DNA of 64,000 nt from Actinophytocola xanthii (GCF_001921205.1 NZ_MSIE01000013.1:1-64000), one strand, 5' to 3'. Counted from the stretch's first letter, positions 17,871 to 25,786 are shown. Program-made: numbers and translations. The notes: generated by a model not told the origin, from the sequence alone.

Positions 17871-17939
17871 TATTCGCAACGCGCCTCGAATCTCAAGAGG
17901 ACTGTCCATTGTCCGTGCATTCCCACGGGAGGGTTTGCC

Positions 17940-19883
17940 ATGTCCGAAAAAGCTCGACCACGCCGGCCGGTTCGGCCCGCTGGCTCGATGCTCGCCGTGC
18001 TCACCGCGGTCGGTGCGGTGGTGTTCGGGTCGTTCGTCGCGGCACCGGTCACCGGTGCCGACCCTGTGCCGGCTCCTCGGCCCATGGCCGACGAGCTCGT
18101 CGGCTGGGCGACTGTCAACGAGTGGGGGCAGAACGGCACGACGGGCGGTGCCGGTGGCCAGACGGTCGACGTCGACACCCCCGCCGAGTTCCTGTCCGCG
18201 ATCGCGAACACCAGCCCGCTCGTGATCCGGGTCAACGGCATGCTCTCGCTGCCCGGGCCGATGCACGACGTGACCTCCAACAAGACGATCGTCGGCGTCG
18301 GCAGCGGCTCGGGGATCACCGGCGGCGGACTCAACATCGGCCTGCCGCTGTCCGACGACATCACCTCGCCGCCGGCGAACGCGGTGAAGAACGTGATCAT
18401 CCGCAACATGAACTTCAACGACTGGGAGGACGACGCGATCAACGTGCAGATGTTCTCCCACCACGTCTGGATCGACCACAACCGGTGGACCACCGGCGGC
18501 GACGGCGGCGTGGACATCAAGCGCGGCTCGTCCTACATCACCGTGTCCTGGAACCACGCCGACGGCACCGACAAGAACATGCTGCTCGGGCACGACGACG
18601 ACAACGCGGCACAGGACGTCGGCCGGCTCCGGGTCACCTACCACCACAACTTCTTCGACGGCACCAGCCAGCGCAACCCCCGCGTGCGCTTCGGCGACCC
18701 GGTTCACGTGTACAACAACTACTACCTCGACACCGACGACTACGGCGTCGCGTCCACAGAGAACGCCGGCGTTCTCGTGGAGGGCAACCACTTCGAGAAC
18801 GTCGAGGACCCGTACCACCTCGGCGAGGGCGACTCCGGCAACGGCCGCCTGGTCGCGCGGAACAACTGCTTCGTCAACTCCGAGCAGGGCGAGACCGGCG
18901 GCAGCGTCGGGAACCCGCCGTACGCCTACACGCTCGACCCCGCGTGCGACGTGAAGTCGATCGTCCAGGCCGGGGCCGGCACCGGGAAGGTGAGCCAGCA
19001 GCCCGGGCCCGACCCGACCGATCCCTCGGCCGAGGGCCTGGTCGGGTGGGCCACCCAGGCCGGTGGGACCACCGGCGGCGAGGGCGGGCAGGTCGTCGAC
19101 GTGGACACCGAGAGCGAGTTCCTCGACGTCGTGGAGAGCGACACCCGACAGGTCATCCGGGTCACCGGGACGATCGGGATCGACGGCATGGTCGAGGTCG
19201 GCTCGAACAAGACGATCGTCGGCGTCGGCGCCAACTCCGGGTTCTCCGGCGGCGGACTGACCGTGGAGAACGGGGTCAGCAACGTCATCATCCAGAACCT
19301 CAACTTCCGCGGCTCCGACGACGACGGGGTCAACGTGGAGGAGGAGGCGCACCACGTGTGGATCGACCACAACGACATCTCCGGCACCTCCGACGGCACG
19401 ATCGACATCAAGCGCGCCGCCGACTACATCACGGTGTCCTGGAACCACACGCACGGCCAGACCAAGGACATGCTCCTGGGTCACTCCGACGGCAACGGCA
19501 GTCAGGACCGCGGCCACCTGCGGGTCACCTACCACCACAACTGGTACGACGGCACGGCCGAACGCCACCCGCGCGTCCGGTTCGGCAACCCCGTGCACGT
19601 GTTCAACAACTACGTCGCGAACGCCGACTACGGTGTCGCCTCCACTGTGGAGGCAGGAGTTCTCGTCGAGAACAACTACTTCGAGAACGTGACGAGGCCG
19701 CTCGCGGTCGGCGTGTTCGAGTCGGACCCCGGCAGCCTCGTGCACCGGGGCAACGTGTTCGTCAACTCCGGCGCGCCCGAGCAGGCGGGCACGGTGAACT
19801 CCATCCCCTACGCCTACTCGCTCGACCCCGGCGCGGACGTGAAGTCCGTCGTCATGGCGGGCGCGGGCACCGGGAAGATCTGA
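17940..19883 (+). CDS. Secreted pectate lyase with two PL1 catalytic domains
   Basis: The 647-residue protein has an N-terminal signal sequence followed by two tandem PL1 domains, about residues 55-350 and 365-647, joined by a Pro/Asp linker (QQPGPDPTDPSAEG). Each repeats the same markers: LVGWAT, TTGG.GGQ.VDVDT, SNKTIVGVG, HHVWIDHN, DIKR..YITVSWNH, RVTYHHN and R.PRVRFG.PVHV.NNY, so both keep the PL1 substrate and catalytic arginine regions. It should cleave polygalacturonan by calcium-dependent beta-elimination outside the cell. GGGAGGG sits seven bases before the ATG. The TTGACA promoter and LacI-type operator upstream suggest sugar-induced expression. Confidence 0.88.
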   Translation: MSEKARPRRPVRPAGSMLAVLTAVGAVVFGSFVAAPVTGADPVPAPRPMADELVGWATVNEWGQNGTTGGAGGQTVDVDTPAEFLSAIANTSPLVIRVNGMLSLPGPMHDVTSNKTIVGVGSGSGITGGGLNIGLPLSDDITSPPANAVKNVIIRNMNFNDWEDDAINVQMFSHHVWIDHNRWTTGGDGGVDIKRGSSYITVSWNHADGTDKNMLLGHDDDNAAQDVGRLRVTYHHNFFDGTSQRNPRVRFGDPVHVYNNYYLDTDDYGVASTENAGVLVEGNHFENVEDPYHLGEGDSGNGRLVARNNCFVNSEQGETGGSVGNPPYAYTLDPACDVKSIVQAGAGTGKVSQQPGPDPTDPSAEGLVGWATQAGGTTGGEGGQVVDVDTESEFLDVVESDTRQVIRVTGTIGIDGMVEVGSNKTIVGVGANSGFSGGGLTVENGVSNVIIQNLNFRGSDDDGVNVEEEAHHVWIDHNDISGTSDGTIDIKRAADYITVSWNHTHGQTKDMLLGHSDGNGSQDRGHLRVTYHHNWYDGTAERHPRVRFGNPVHVFNNYVANADYGVASTVEAGVLVENNYFENVTRPLAVGVFESDPGSLVHRGNVFVNSGAPEQAGTVNSIPYAYSLDPGADVKSVVMAGAGTGKI

Positions 19884-19892
19884 GCGAACGCC

Positions 19893-19930
19893 GAGCGCGG
19901 CGGACCGGCCCGGCCGGTCACGCCGCGCTC
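19893..19930 (+). terminator. Hairpin terminator after the double pectate lyase
   Basis: GAGCGCGGCG (19893-19902) pairs with CGCCGCGCTC (19921-19930), and the inside adds a further GACCGG/CCGGTC stem with one bulge, giving about 16 paired bases just after the stop codon. Confidence 0.75.
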
Positions 19931-19976
19931 CCGCGCGCGAGTGGGACGTACCCGTCCTCGCGTAGGGTCGGGTCCC

Positions 19977-20978
19977 GTGCTGCGGATCTACTTCCAGGAC
20001 GCCGACCTGTCCCGGGTCCGGGTGGTCAGGGCACCGGACCCGTTGTGGGAGACCGTTCTCGGGCTGTACCGGCTCGGCGCCGACCCGGCCGACGTTCCCG
20101 TGTTCGCGGGCTGGCAACGGCGGGCACGGGCCGCGGTGCACGAGCACGGGCTGCGCGGGGCCGTGGGCATGCTGCGCGACCTGGTGCCCAGGGTCGGGTA
20201 CTTCCCGGACTTCCTCACCCCGGCCGAGGCCCGCGACGGGCTCTCCGCGGGGCTCGCCGCCGTCCGGGACACGCCGGGGGAGCGGCTGGCGCGGGACATC
20301 GGCTACGCGGGCCGGTCCCGCCGGCTGCCGTCCTGGGCCCACCGGCTCGCCGGCGGTGACCGCCTGGTGCTCGAGGACCTGGCGGAGGCCATGGACCTCG
20401 TCCACGGTGCGCTGGTCCGCCCGGTGTGGGACGAGGTGGAGGCGGCGGTCGGCGTCGAGCGCTCGCTGCGCGGCGCGGCCCTGCTCGACGGCGGTGTGGA
20501 AGCCATGCTCGCCTCGATGCGGCCGGTGCTGCGCTGGGACCGGCCCGTCCTGTCCGCCGACTACCCGATCCCGCTCGAGGTGCACCTCGGCGGCCGAGGG
20601 CTGCTGCTGATCCCGTCCTACTTCTGCTGGGGCAAGCCGGTCGCGCTGGTCGACCCGGCCCTGCCGCCGGTCCTGGTCTACCCGGTCGAGCACCCGCCGA
20701 GCTGGGTGGACGGGGTCAGCGCGGGCCGCCGCGGCGCGCTGGAGGCGCTGCTCGGCCGAACCAGGGCGGCCGTGCTCGCCGCACTGGTCGGCACGGCCAC
20801 CTCGACCGAGCTGGCGGCGCGGCTGGGTATCTCGACCGCCTCCGCCAGCGAGCACGTCGGGGTGCTGCGGGACGCCGGGCTGGTCGCCAGCCAGCGGGCC
20901 GGCCGGACCGTGCGGCACACGCTGACGCCGCTCGCGGTCGCGGTGCTGGCCGGCCAGCACCGGACCTTTCGGGCTTGA
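19977..20978 (+). CDS. ArsR-like winged-helix transcriptional regulator with large N-terminal domain
   Basis: The 333-residue protein has a C-terminal winged-helix DNA-binding domain (residues about 255-330: AAVLAALVGTATSTELAARLGISTASASEHVGVL, ending ...RAGRTVRHTLT), of the ArsR type. The first 245 residues form a larger domain seen in actinobacterial regulators of this architecture; its ligand is not known. GTG at 19977 is preferred over an in-frame GTG 36 bases upstream because LRIYF is the usual opening of the family. It follows a strong terminator, so it is transcribed on its own. It could control the M23 gene downstream, but nothing in the sequence shows this. Confidence 0.72.
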   Translation: MLRIYFQDADLSRVRVVRAPDPLWETVLGLYRLGADPADVPVFAGWQRRARAAVHEHGLRGAVGMLRDLVPRVGYFPDFLTPAEARDGLSAGLAAVRDTPGERLARDIGYAGRSRRLPSWAHRLAGGDRLVLEDLAEAMDLVHGALVRPVWDEVEAAVGVERSLRGAALLDGGVEAMLASMRPVLRWDRPVLSADYPIPLEVHLGGRGLLLIPSYFCWGKPVALVDPALPPVLVYPVEHPPSWVDGVSAGRRGALEALLGRTRAAVLAALVGTATSTELAARLGISTASASEHVGVLRDAGLVASQRAGRTVRHTLTPLAVAVLAGQHRTFRA

Positions 20979-21064
20979 CCGAATGGTCTCGCCGGAGACG
21001 GCCGGCCCGGTCACCCTTCTTGGGCGTGGGAAGAAACTCACCAACCACGAAGGGACTGATCGGT

Positions 21065-22252
21065 ATGCGCCGATGGCGATGGCGTAACCCGCTGGCCGTG
21101 TCCACGATCGCCGCCGTGCCAGCCGTCCTGCTCACCGTGCTCGCGCCGGAGGCGTCGGCCCGCCCGAACTTCCAGGCGCCGTTCCCCTGCGGCACGGCCA
21201 TCCGGGCCGAGTCGTTCGGCCACGCGCCGGCACTGGACATCTTCCGCAACCCCACGAGCGCGACCGAGGGCGCGCAGCTGGTGGCGCCCGCGCCGGGGGT
21301 GGTGAACCAGTCCTACAGCAACCCCGCCGGCGCCGGGAACATCATCCAGATCGACCACGGCGGCGGGTGGTTCACCACCTACATCCACCTGCAGTCGCGG
21401 GCGGTCGGCGTCGGCCACCGGGTGGTCCGGGGGACCACGATCGGGCGCGTCGGGCACACCGGCGAGACCTCGAACGGCGTGCCGCACCTGCACTTCGAGA
21501 TGGCCGTGGACCGCAACGGGGACGGCCAGGCCGAGTGGGGCTATGCGAACAACGAGCGGACAACGCCGGTGTTCAACGGGGTCACCTACGGCCAGAGCAA
21601 CTCGCAGACCTGGCAGATCACCAGCCGCAACTGCGGGACCGCGGTCGACGAGTTCGGCGTGTTCCGGCCGTCCACCGGCGACTGGTTCGCCCCCGGCCGC
21701 ACGATCGCGTCCAACTGGGGCGAACCGGGTGACCTGCCGTTCGCGGCCGACCTCAACCGGGACGGCTACGACGAGATCGGCGTGTTCCGGCCCTCGGCCG
21801 GCACCTGGCACACCCCCGGCCGCGTCGTCTACTCGAACTGGGGCGAGCCGGGTGACCTGCCGGTGACCGGCGACTGGGACGGCAACGGCATCACCGACGT
21901 CGCCGTGTTCCGTCCGTCCGCGAAGACCTGGTTCGCGCGGGGCCGCGTGCTCGCCGAGAACTGGGGCGAGCCGGGCGACCGGCCGGTGGCCGGCGACTGG
22001 AACGGGGACGGCGCCGACGAGATCGGCGTGTTCCGGCCCTCGACCGGCAACTGGCACATCCCGGGCCGGGTCCTGCTGTCCAACTGGGGCGAGCCGGGTG
22101 ACCGGCCGTTCGTCGGCGACTGGAACGCCGACGGCCGGGACGAGCCCGCCGTGTTCCGCCCGTCCACCAAGACCTGGCACCGCGTCGGCGTGATCATGCA
22201 GAGCAACTGGGGCGAGGCCGGCGACCTCCCCGTCGCCGGCAACCTGTCCTGA
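21065..22252 (+). CDS. Secreted M23 peptidase with five C-terminal repeats
   Basis: This is a 395-residue exported protein. After a signal peptide it has a LytM/M23 zinc-peptidase domain (residues about 35-180) with the metal and catalytic motifs GHAPALD and HLHFE. It then has five repeats of about 36 residues with the core FRPS...W...GR...SNWGEPGD.P..GD.N.DG.DE. These repeats resemble FG-GAP/VCBS-type propeller blades with acidic calcium loops. M23 enzymes cut peptidoglycan cross-bridges or elastin-like peptides; the repeat domain probably binds wall glycan or protein. A GAAGGGA Shine-Dalgarno precedes the ATG. Confidence 0.85.
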   Translation: MRRWRWRNPLAVSTIAAVPAVLLTVLAPEASARPNFQAPFPCGTAIRAESFGHAPALDIFRNPTSATEGAQLVAPAPGVVNQSYSNPAGAGNIIQIDHGGGWFTTYIHLQSRAVGVGHRVVRGTTIGRVGHTGETSNGVPHLHFEMAVDRNGDGQAEWGYANNERTTPVFNGVTYGQSNSQTWQITSRNCGTAVDEFGVFRPSTGDWFAPGRTIASNWGEPGDLPFAADLNRDGYDEIGVFRPSAGTWHTPGRVVYSNWGEPGDLPVTGDWDGNGITDVAVFRPSAKTWFARGRVLAENWGEPGDRPVAGDWNGDGADEIGVFRPSTGNWHIPGRVLLSNWGEPGDRPFVGDWNADGRDEPAVFRPSTKTWHRVGVIMQSNWGEAGDLPVAGNLS

Positions 22253-22272
22253 CCCACCGCCACTGGGGGCGG

Positions 22273-22311
22273 CGACCCGGTAGGAGTCCACGTCGGACGC
22301 CTACCGGGTCG
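22273..22311. terminator. Bidirectional hairpin terminator
   Basis: A perfect 12-bp stem (CGACCCGGTAGG at 22273-22284 with 22300-22311) and a 15-base loop lie between convergent stops at 22252 and 22317. Confidence 0.7.
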
Positions 22312-22316
22312 TCGCG

Positions 22317-22877
22317 TCACGCCTCCTGCCAGGCCTGGACGCCGAGCTGCCCCGTGGTGCCGAGGTCGATGTGCACGCCGCCGGCGTCGGCTGCCGGGAC
22401 CGACCGCCAGGGTCCGTCCGGGGTCGCCGCGGCCTCGAGGTGGACGGCGGTCACGGCGTCCACCGTGGTGTCGGTGACGAGGTTGCGCCAGAGCAGCCCC
22501 GCACGGGCCTTCTCGCCGGGCCGCAGGGTCATGGGTGTCGGCGGGGCGTCGAAGCCGGGCACGGCGGCGATCGACGCCGAACCCCGGGCGAGCGTCACCG
22601 GCAGCGGCCGGCGCCCCTCGTCGAGCAGGCGCACGCTCGGATAGCCGTTCACCGGGTAGGGAGCGGAGCCGCAGTTGGTCATCTCGACGGTGAGCACCCG
22701 AACCCCCATCGCGGCGTCCGTGCCGGCGACCGAGAACACGACGCCCTCCGGCCAGCAGGTGACCACCGGCGGCGCCGGCGGCGTGCTCGGGCCGAGCGTG
22801 GCCGGCAGCGCCACCTCGCGCACGCCACACCCGGCGAGCACGGCCGACGTCAGGACCGCCAGGACCACCCGTCGCAT
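22317..22877 (-). CDS. DUF4232-type lipoprotein
   Basis: The 186-residue protein begins with a lipoprotein signal (VVLAVLTSAVLAGCG, lipobox LAGC, Cys about 17). The mature part resembles the DUF4232 beta-sandwich common in actinobacterial lipoproteins: EMTNCGSAPYPVNGYPSVRLLD, then PGEKARAGLLWRN. Two cysteines flank the first sheet. The function of the family is unknown. It is divergent from the membrane-protein/PadR operon, and the 87-bp gap holds two copies of a dyad motif, so it may share that regulator. Confidence 0.75.
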   Translation of the reverse strand: MRRVVLAVLTSAVLAGCGVREVALPATLGPSTPPAPPVVTCWPEGVVFSVAGTDAAMGVRVLTVEMTNCGSAPYPVNGYPSVRLLDEGRRPLPVTLARGSASIAAVPGFDAPPTPMTLRPGEKARAGLLWRNLVTDTTVDAVTAVHLEAAATPDGPWRSVPAADAGGVHIDLGTTGQLGVQAWQEA

Positions 22878-22901
22878 CCGGCGAGCGTAGCAAGCGGCTA
22901 T

Positions 22902-22961
22902 TGACATTCCACAGTGATAGGTCAAGCCTGGGTTCTTAACATCCCACAGTGGAAGGTCAGT
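22902..22961. promoter_or_regulatory. Two-copy dyad operator between divergent genes
   Basis: Two 21-bp direct repeats start at 22904 and 22939 (35 bp apart) and match in 17 of 21 positions. The shared core reads ACATYCCACAGTG...AGGTCA. Each copy has dyad-like ends (TGACAT or TAACAT, 11 bases, AGGTCA). The setting next to a padR gene suggests PadR autoregulation. Confidence 0.55.
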
Positions 22962-22964
22962 AGC

Positions 22965-23471
22965 ATGGTTCACGACATGTTCGTGGCGGCGCACGCGGCC
23001 GCCGGTCTCCTCGCTCTGGTCACCGGCGGACTCGCCCTGCGGCGCGGACGGCTGTTCGACGTCTACCTCGGCGCGCTGGCCGGGATGGGGGTGTTCCTGG
23101 TGCTCGCGCTCGCCGTGTCCTGGACCGAGACCGACTCGGTCGCGCGGGTGCTGTTCACCGCGCTGGCCGGCCTGGCGGCCGTCATGGTCTGGCGGGCCGT
23201 GCTGGCCCGGCGGGACCGCCCGAGCGCGGGAGGTCCGTCCGACAGCTACCTCGAGCATGTCGGGTTCACGCTGGTGGGTCTGTCCGACGGGTTCGCGGTC
23301 GTCGCCGTCCTGAACGCGGGGGCACCCCTCTGGCTGGTCGTGGGCACCGGCGTGGGGGTCGCGCTCGCCGGCCACTTCGTGCTGCGGTGGGTCAAGGCCG
23401 CTCTCACCCGACCGGCCGAGGTCGCCGCGGCGGGTGCACCAGGGGGAGGGCGCCGATGGCCCGTGCGCTGA
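22965..23471 (+). CDS. Four-helix membrane protein coupled to PadR
   Basis: This is a 168-residue hydrophobic protein with about four transmembrane segments: AAGLLALVTGGLAL, LAGMGVFLVLALAVSW, VLFTALAGLAAVMVW and the C-terminal pair AVVAVLNAGAPLWLVVGTGVGVALAG. There is no signal peptide or recognisable catalytic motif. The ATG at 22965 sits directly after the second operator copy. Its end overlaps the padR start by 16 bp, so the two are co-translated; membrane protein plus PadR pairs often form drug or stress modules. Function unknown. Confidence 0.7.
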   Translation: MVHDMFVAAHAAAGLLALVTGGLALRRGRLFDVYLGALAGMGVFLVLALAVSWTETDSVARVLFTALAGLAAVMVWRAVLARRDRPSAGGPSDSYLEHVGFTLVGLSDGFAVVAVLNAGAPLWLVVGTGVGVALAGHFVLRWVKAALTRPAEVAAAGAPGGGRRWPVR

Positions 23472-23980
23472 ACGCCACCGCCGCGGCGTTGCTCGGCCTG
23501 CTGCACCACGGCCCGATGACCGGCTGGGACCTGGTGAGCACCGCCGCGGAGCGGATCGGCAACTTCTGGACCCTCACCCAGAGCCAGGTCTACCGCGAGC
23601 TGACCCGGATGACCGAGACCGGGCTGGTCACCGTGGGCGACCCCGGCCCGCGTGACCGCAAGCCCTACACGATCACCGACGCGGGCCGCGCCGCCTTCGC
23701 CGGGTGGATCGACCAGGAGCCGGCCCGGGAGCAGGTCCGGGTCCCGCTGCTGCTCACCATCCAGTTCGCCGACCACCTCCCGCCGGACCGGCTCCGGGAG
23801 ATCATCGCCAGCCAGCGCGCCGCGCACGCCCAGCGGCTGGCGGAGTACCGCGCCGCGGAGAAGCTGCTGGTGGGCGCGCCCGGTCAGGCCACCCGGCTGG
23901 CCACCCTCCGCTTCGGCATCCACCACGAGCGCGCCGCCCTGCGCTGGTTCGACGAGCTTCCCGGCCTCATCGAGGGGTGA
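23456..23980 (+). CDS. PadR-family transcriptional regulator
   Basis: The 174-residue regulator has an N-terminal winged helix (ALLGLLHHGPMTGWDLV, QSQVYRELTRMTETGLV, wing RDRKPYTIT) and a C-terminal alpha-helical dimerisation arm with VIR_C-type spacing (AQRLAEYRAAEKLL). AGGGGGAGGG sits just before ATG 23456, inside the end of the upstream gene. It probably represses its own operon through the duplicated dyad at 22902-22961 and is released by a small ligand. Its last 14 bp overlap the end of the convergent hxlR-type gene. Confidence 0.88.
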   Translation: MARALNATAAALLGLLHHGPMTGWDLVSTAAERIGNFWTLTQSQVYRELTRMTETGLVTVGDPGPRDRKPYTITDAGRAAFAGWIDQEPAREQVRVPLLLTIQFADHLPPDRLREIIASQRAAHAQRLAEYRAAEKLLVGAPGQATRLATLRFGIHHERAALRWFDELPGLIEG

Positions 23981-24344
23981 CCGGGCCGTCGACCGGTTCG
24001 ACCGGCACCCCCATGCGGGCCGCACGGGCGGTGCCCCAGTCGTAGAGCGCGGCCAACACGGGGGCGAGGCTGCGGCCTTCCTCGGTGAGCCGGTAGGAGA
24101 CCGGCGCCGGTACCCCGTCGTGCACGGTGCGCTCGACCAGCCCGTCCCGCTCCAGGCCGCGCAGCCGCTCGGTGAGGACCTTCTCGCTCACCGCCGGCAT
24201 CCGGCGCCGCAGTTCGCCGTACCGGTGCACGCCTTCCTTGAGGTGCGCCAGGATCACCGGCGTCCAGCGCCCGGCGAGCACGTCGACGGTCACCTCCACC
24301 GGGCAGTAGTACCGCCTTCGCCGCAAGCCCACGATCACCTCCAC
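23967..24344 (-). CDS. HxlR-family regulator with N-terminal cysteine
   Basis: This is a 125-residue winged-helix regulator of the HxlR type: YYCPVEVTVDVLAGRWTPVILAHLKEG, then RYGELRRRMPAVSEKVLTERLRGLERDGLV and the wing PVSYRLTEEG. Cys14 sits at the position of the redox-active cysteine of HypR/YodB-like members, so thiol or electrophile sensing is plausible. Several in-frame GTG codons at 24344, 24338 and 24332 make the exact start uncertain. It is divergent, with only 54 bp between, from the monooxygenase-haemoglobin gene, its likely target. Confidence 0.85.
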   Translation of the reverse strand: MEVIVGLRRRRYYCPVEVTVDVLAGRWTPVILAHLKEGVHRYGELRRRMPAVSEKVLTERLRGLERDGLVERTVHDGVPAPVSYRLTEEGRSLAPVLAALYDWGTARAARMGVPVEPVDGPVTPR

Positions 24345-24398
24345 GCACCACGAGGTGCGTACTTGTCCGGCACGGCCCGCGCTGGTCAACTGGCCCGT

Positions 24399-25157
24399 GT
24401 GACAGTGGAGTATGTCCGATACCGGATACCAGAGGCCGACGCCGAGCGGTTCGAGGCCGCCTACCGGCGCGCCGCGCCGTCCCTCGCCGGTGCCGAGGAG
24501 TGCGTCGACTACGAGCTGAGCCGGTGCGAGGAGGACCCGGGGTCCTACGTCCTGAGGATCACCTGGACCTCGACCCGGGCGCACCTGGAGGGATTCCGGC
24601 GCGGCGCCGCGTTCCGCGCCTTCCTCGCCGAGGTCGGGCCGTACGTGGACGCCATCGAGGAGATGCGGCACTACCAGCCGACGACCGTCGCCGGCGCCGG
24701 GGGCGCGGTCCCCACGCTGTACGAGTGGGCCGGCGGCGCCGCGGCGTTCGAGAAGCTGACCGAGGTCTTCTACCGCACCGTGCTCGCCGACCCGGAGCTG
24801 GAGCCGGTGTTCCGGGGCATGGACCCCGGCCACCCGCGGCACGTCGCCGCGTGGCTGGGCGAGGTCCTCGGCGGACCGGACCGGTACTCCCGGGAACGGG
24901 GCGGCCACGCGAACATGGTCGCCCAGCACCTGGGCAGGGCCATCACCGAGCGGCAGCGGCGCCGCTGGGTCGAGCTGCTGATCGACGCCGCCGACGAGGT
25001 GGGCTTGCCCGACGACCCGGAGTTCCGCGCGTCGTTCGTCGGCTACCTGGAATGGGGCACGCGGATGGCGGTCATGCTGTCCCGCCCCGGCACGGACGTT
25101 CCGCCGGACGAGCCGGTGCCGACCTGGGGCTGGGCCCGCCCGCCCTGGCGCGGGTAG
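24399..25157 (+). CDS. Antibiotic-biosynthesis-monooxygenase/truncated haemoglobin chimera
   Basis: The 252-residue protein joins an ABM ferredoxin-like domain (residues about 1-95: VEYVRYRIPEADAERFEAAY, SYVLRITWTS, EGFRRGAAFRAFL) to a group II truncated haemoglobin (about 100-235: LYEWAGGAAAFEKLTEVFYRTV, LEPVFRGM, NMVAQHLGRAI with the likely proximal His, and RRRWVELL with the group II tryptophan). Such chimeras have been described in Streptomyces. The ABM part may oxidise aromatic or quinone-like compounds with oxygen handled by the haem domain. GTG at 24399 was chosen as the first start giving a full ABM strand. The divergent HxlR gene suggests quinone or oxidant induction. Confidence 0.88.
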   Translation: MTVEYVRYRIPEADAERFEAAYRRAAPSLAGAEECVDYELSRCEEDPGSYVLRITWTSTRAHLEGFRRGAAFRAFLAEVGPYVDAIEEMRHYQPTTVAGAGGAVPTLYEWAGGAAAFEKLTEVFYRTVLADPELEPVFRGMDPGHPRHVAAWLGEVLGGPDRYSRERGGHANMVAQHLGRAITERQRRRWVELLIDAADEVGLPDDPEFRASFVGYLEWGTRMAVMLSRPGTDVPPDEPVPTWGWARPPWRG

Positions 25158-25162
25158 GAGGG

Positions 25163-25786
25163 TCAGCCGGCCGCGCGCAGGGTCCGCACAGCGGCCTCGC
25201 CGACCCGGCGGGCGGTGTCGCACAGCTCGTCCAGCGAGGCGTCGGTGCTCTCCGGGGCGTTCGCTCCGAAGGCGACGTCGAGCAGCTGCCCGTCGGCGAC
25301 ATCGATGGCGAGGTAGCAGGCGTGCTCGACGCCGTCGAACCGGTAGAACAAGGCGGGCAAGCCCGCCACCTCGGTCGGCCGGTACCGCATGTTGGCGAAC
25401 CGGCCGCGGTAGAAGGCGTCCACGCCCTCTGTGGACACCGCGGTCACCGACGCGGACAGGGTTTTGTCGGCGTCCCAGGTCCTGCAGGTGTCAGTGCTCC
25501 AGGTGGAGCTGAGGTCGCTGGTCTGCTCACCGGTCAGGCCGAGCTCGCCGAGTTGGTCCTCGGTGAGCAGGTCGCAGGGCCGGGCGCGGTCGACCGTCAG
25601 CTCCTCGTGCCGGCTCGCCGAGGACGAGGGCGCGGTGCCGTCGGGGGTGGACCACTCCGCGGTCGCGGTGGCGCCTGCCGTGGCGCGGTTGTCGTCGCCG
25701 GCACCGTCGTCCGGGCTCTCGCTCCCGGAGCACCCCGTCGCCAACACGCCGACCAGCACAACACCCCACCAGCCCCAGAACCGCAT
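25163..25786 (-). CDS. DUF3558 lipoprotein
   Basis: This is a 207-residue lipoprotein with signal and lipobox LATGC (Cys about 19), a Ser/Thr/Ala-rich linker to about residue 60, and a DUF3558 domain: PCDLLTEDQLGELGL, C in TDTCRTWD, then ACYLAIDVADGQLLDVAF and ELCDTARRVGEAAVRTL. The three or four cysteines and the sensor-like beta-alpha fold are typical. The family is common in Pseudonocardiaceae and of unknown function. It is convergent with the haemoglobin chimera, 5 bp apart, and not co-transcribed with it. Confidence 0.8.
   Translation of the reverse strand: MRFWGWWGVVLVGVLATGCSGSESPDDGAGDDNRATAGATATAEWSTPDGTAPSSSASRHEELTVDRARPCDLLTEDQLGELGLTGEQTSDLSSTWSTDTCRTWDADKTLSASVTAVSTEGVDAFYRGRFANMRYRPTEVAGLPALFYRFDGVEHACYLAIDVADGQLLDVAFGANAPESTDASLDELCDTARRVGEAAVRTLRAAG

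Noticed and set aside
17754-21044. A 1096-codon open frame on the minus strand across the pectate lyase and regulator genes
   Set aside because: It is antisense to three genes with clear domains and has the Val/Gly/Arg-rich composition expected of a complementary frame in very GC-rich DNA. Other such shadows (for example 60186-63965 minus) were rejected for the same reason.
22902-22907. TTGACA as a -35 element for the membrane-protein/padR operon
   Set aside because: No -10-like hexamer lies 16-19 bp downstream. The motif is part of the repeated dyad instead.
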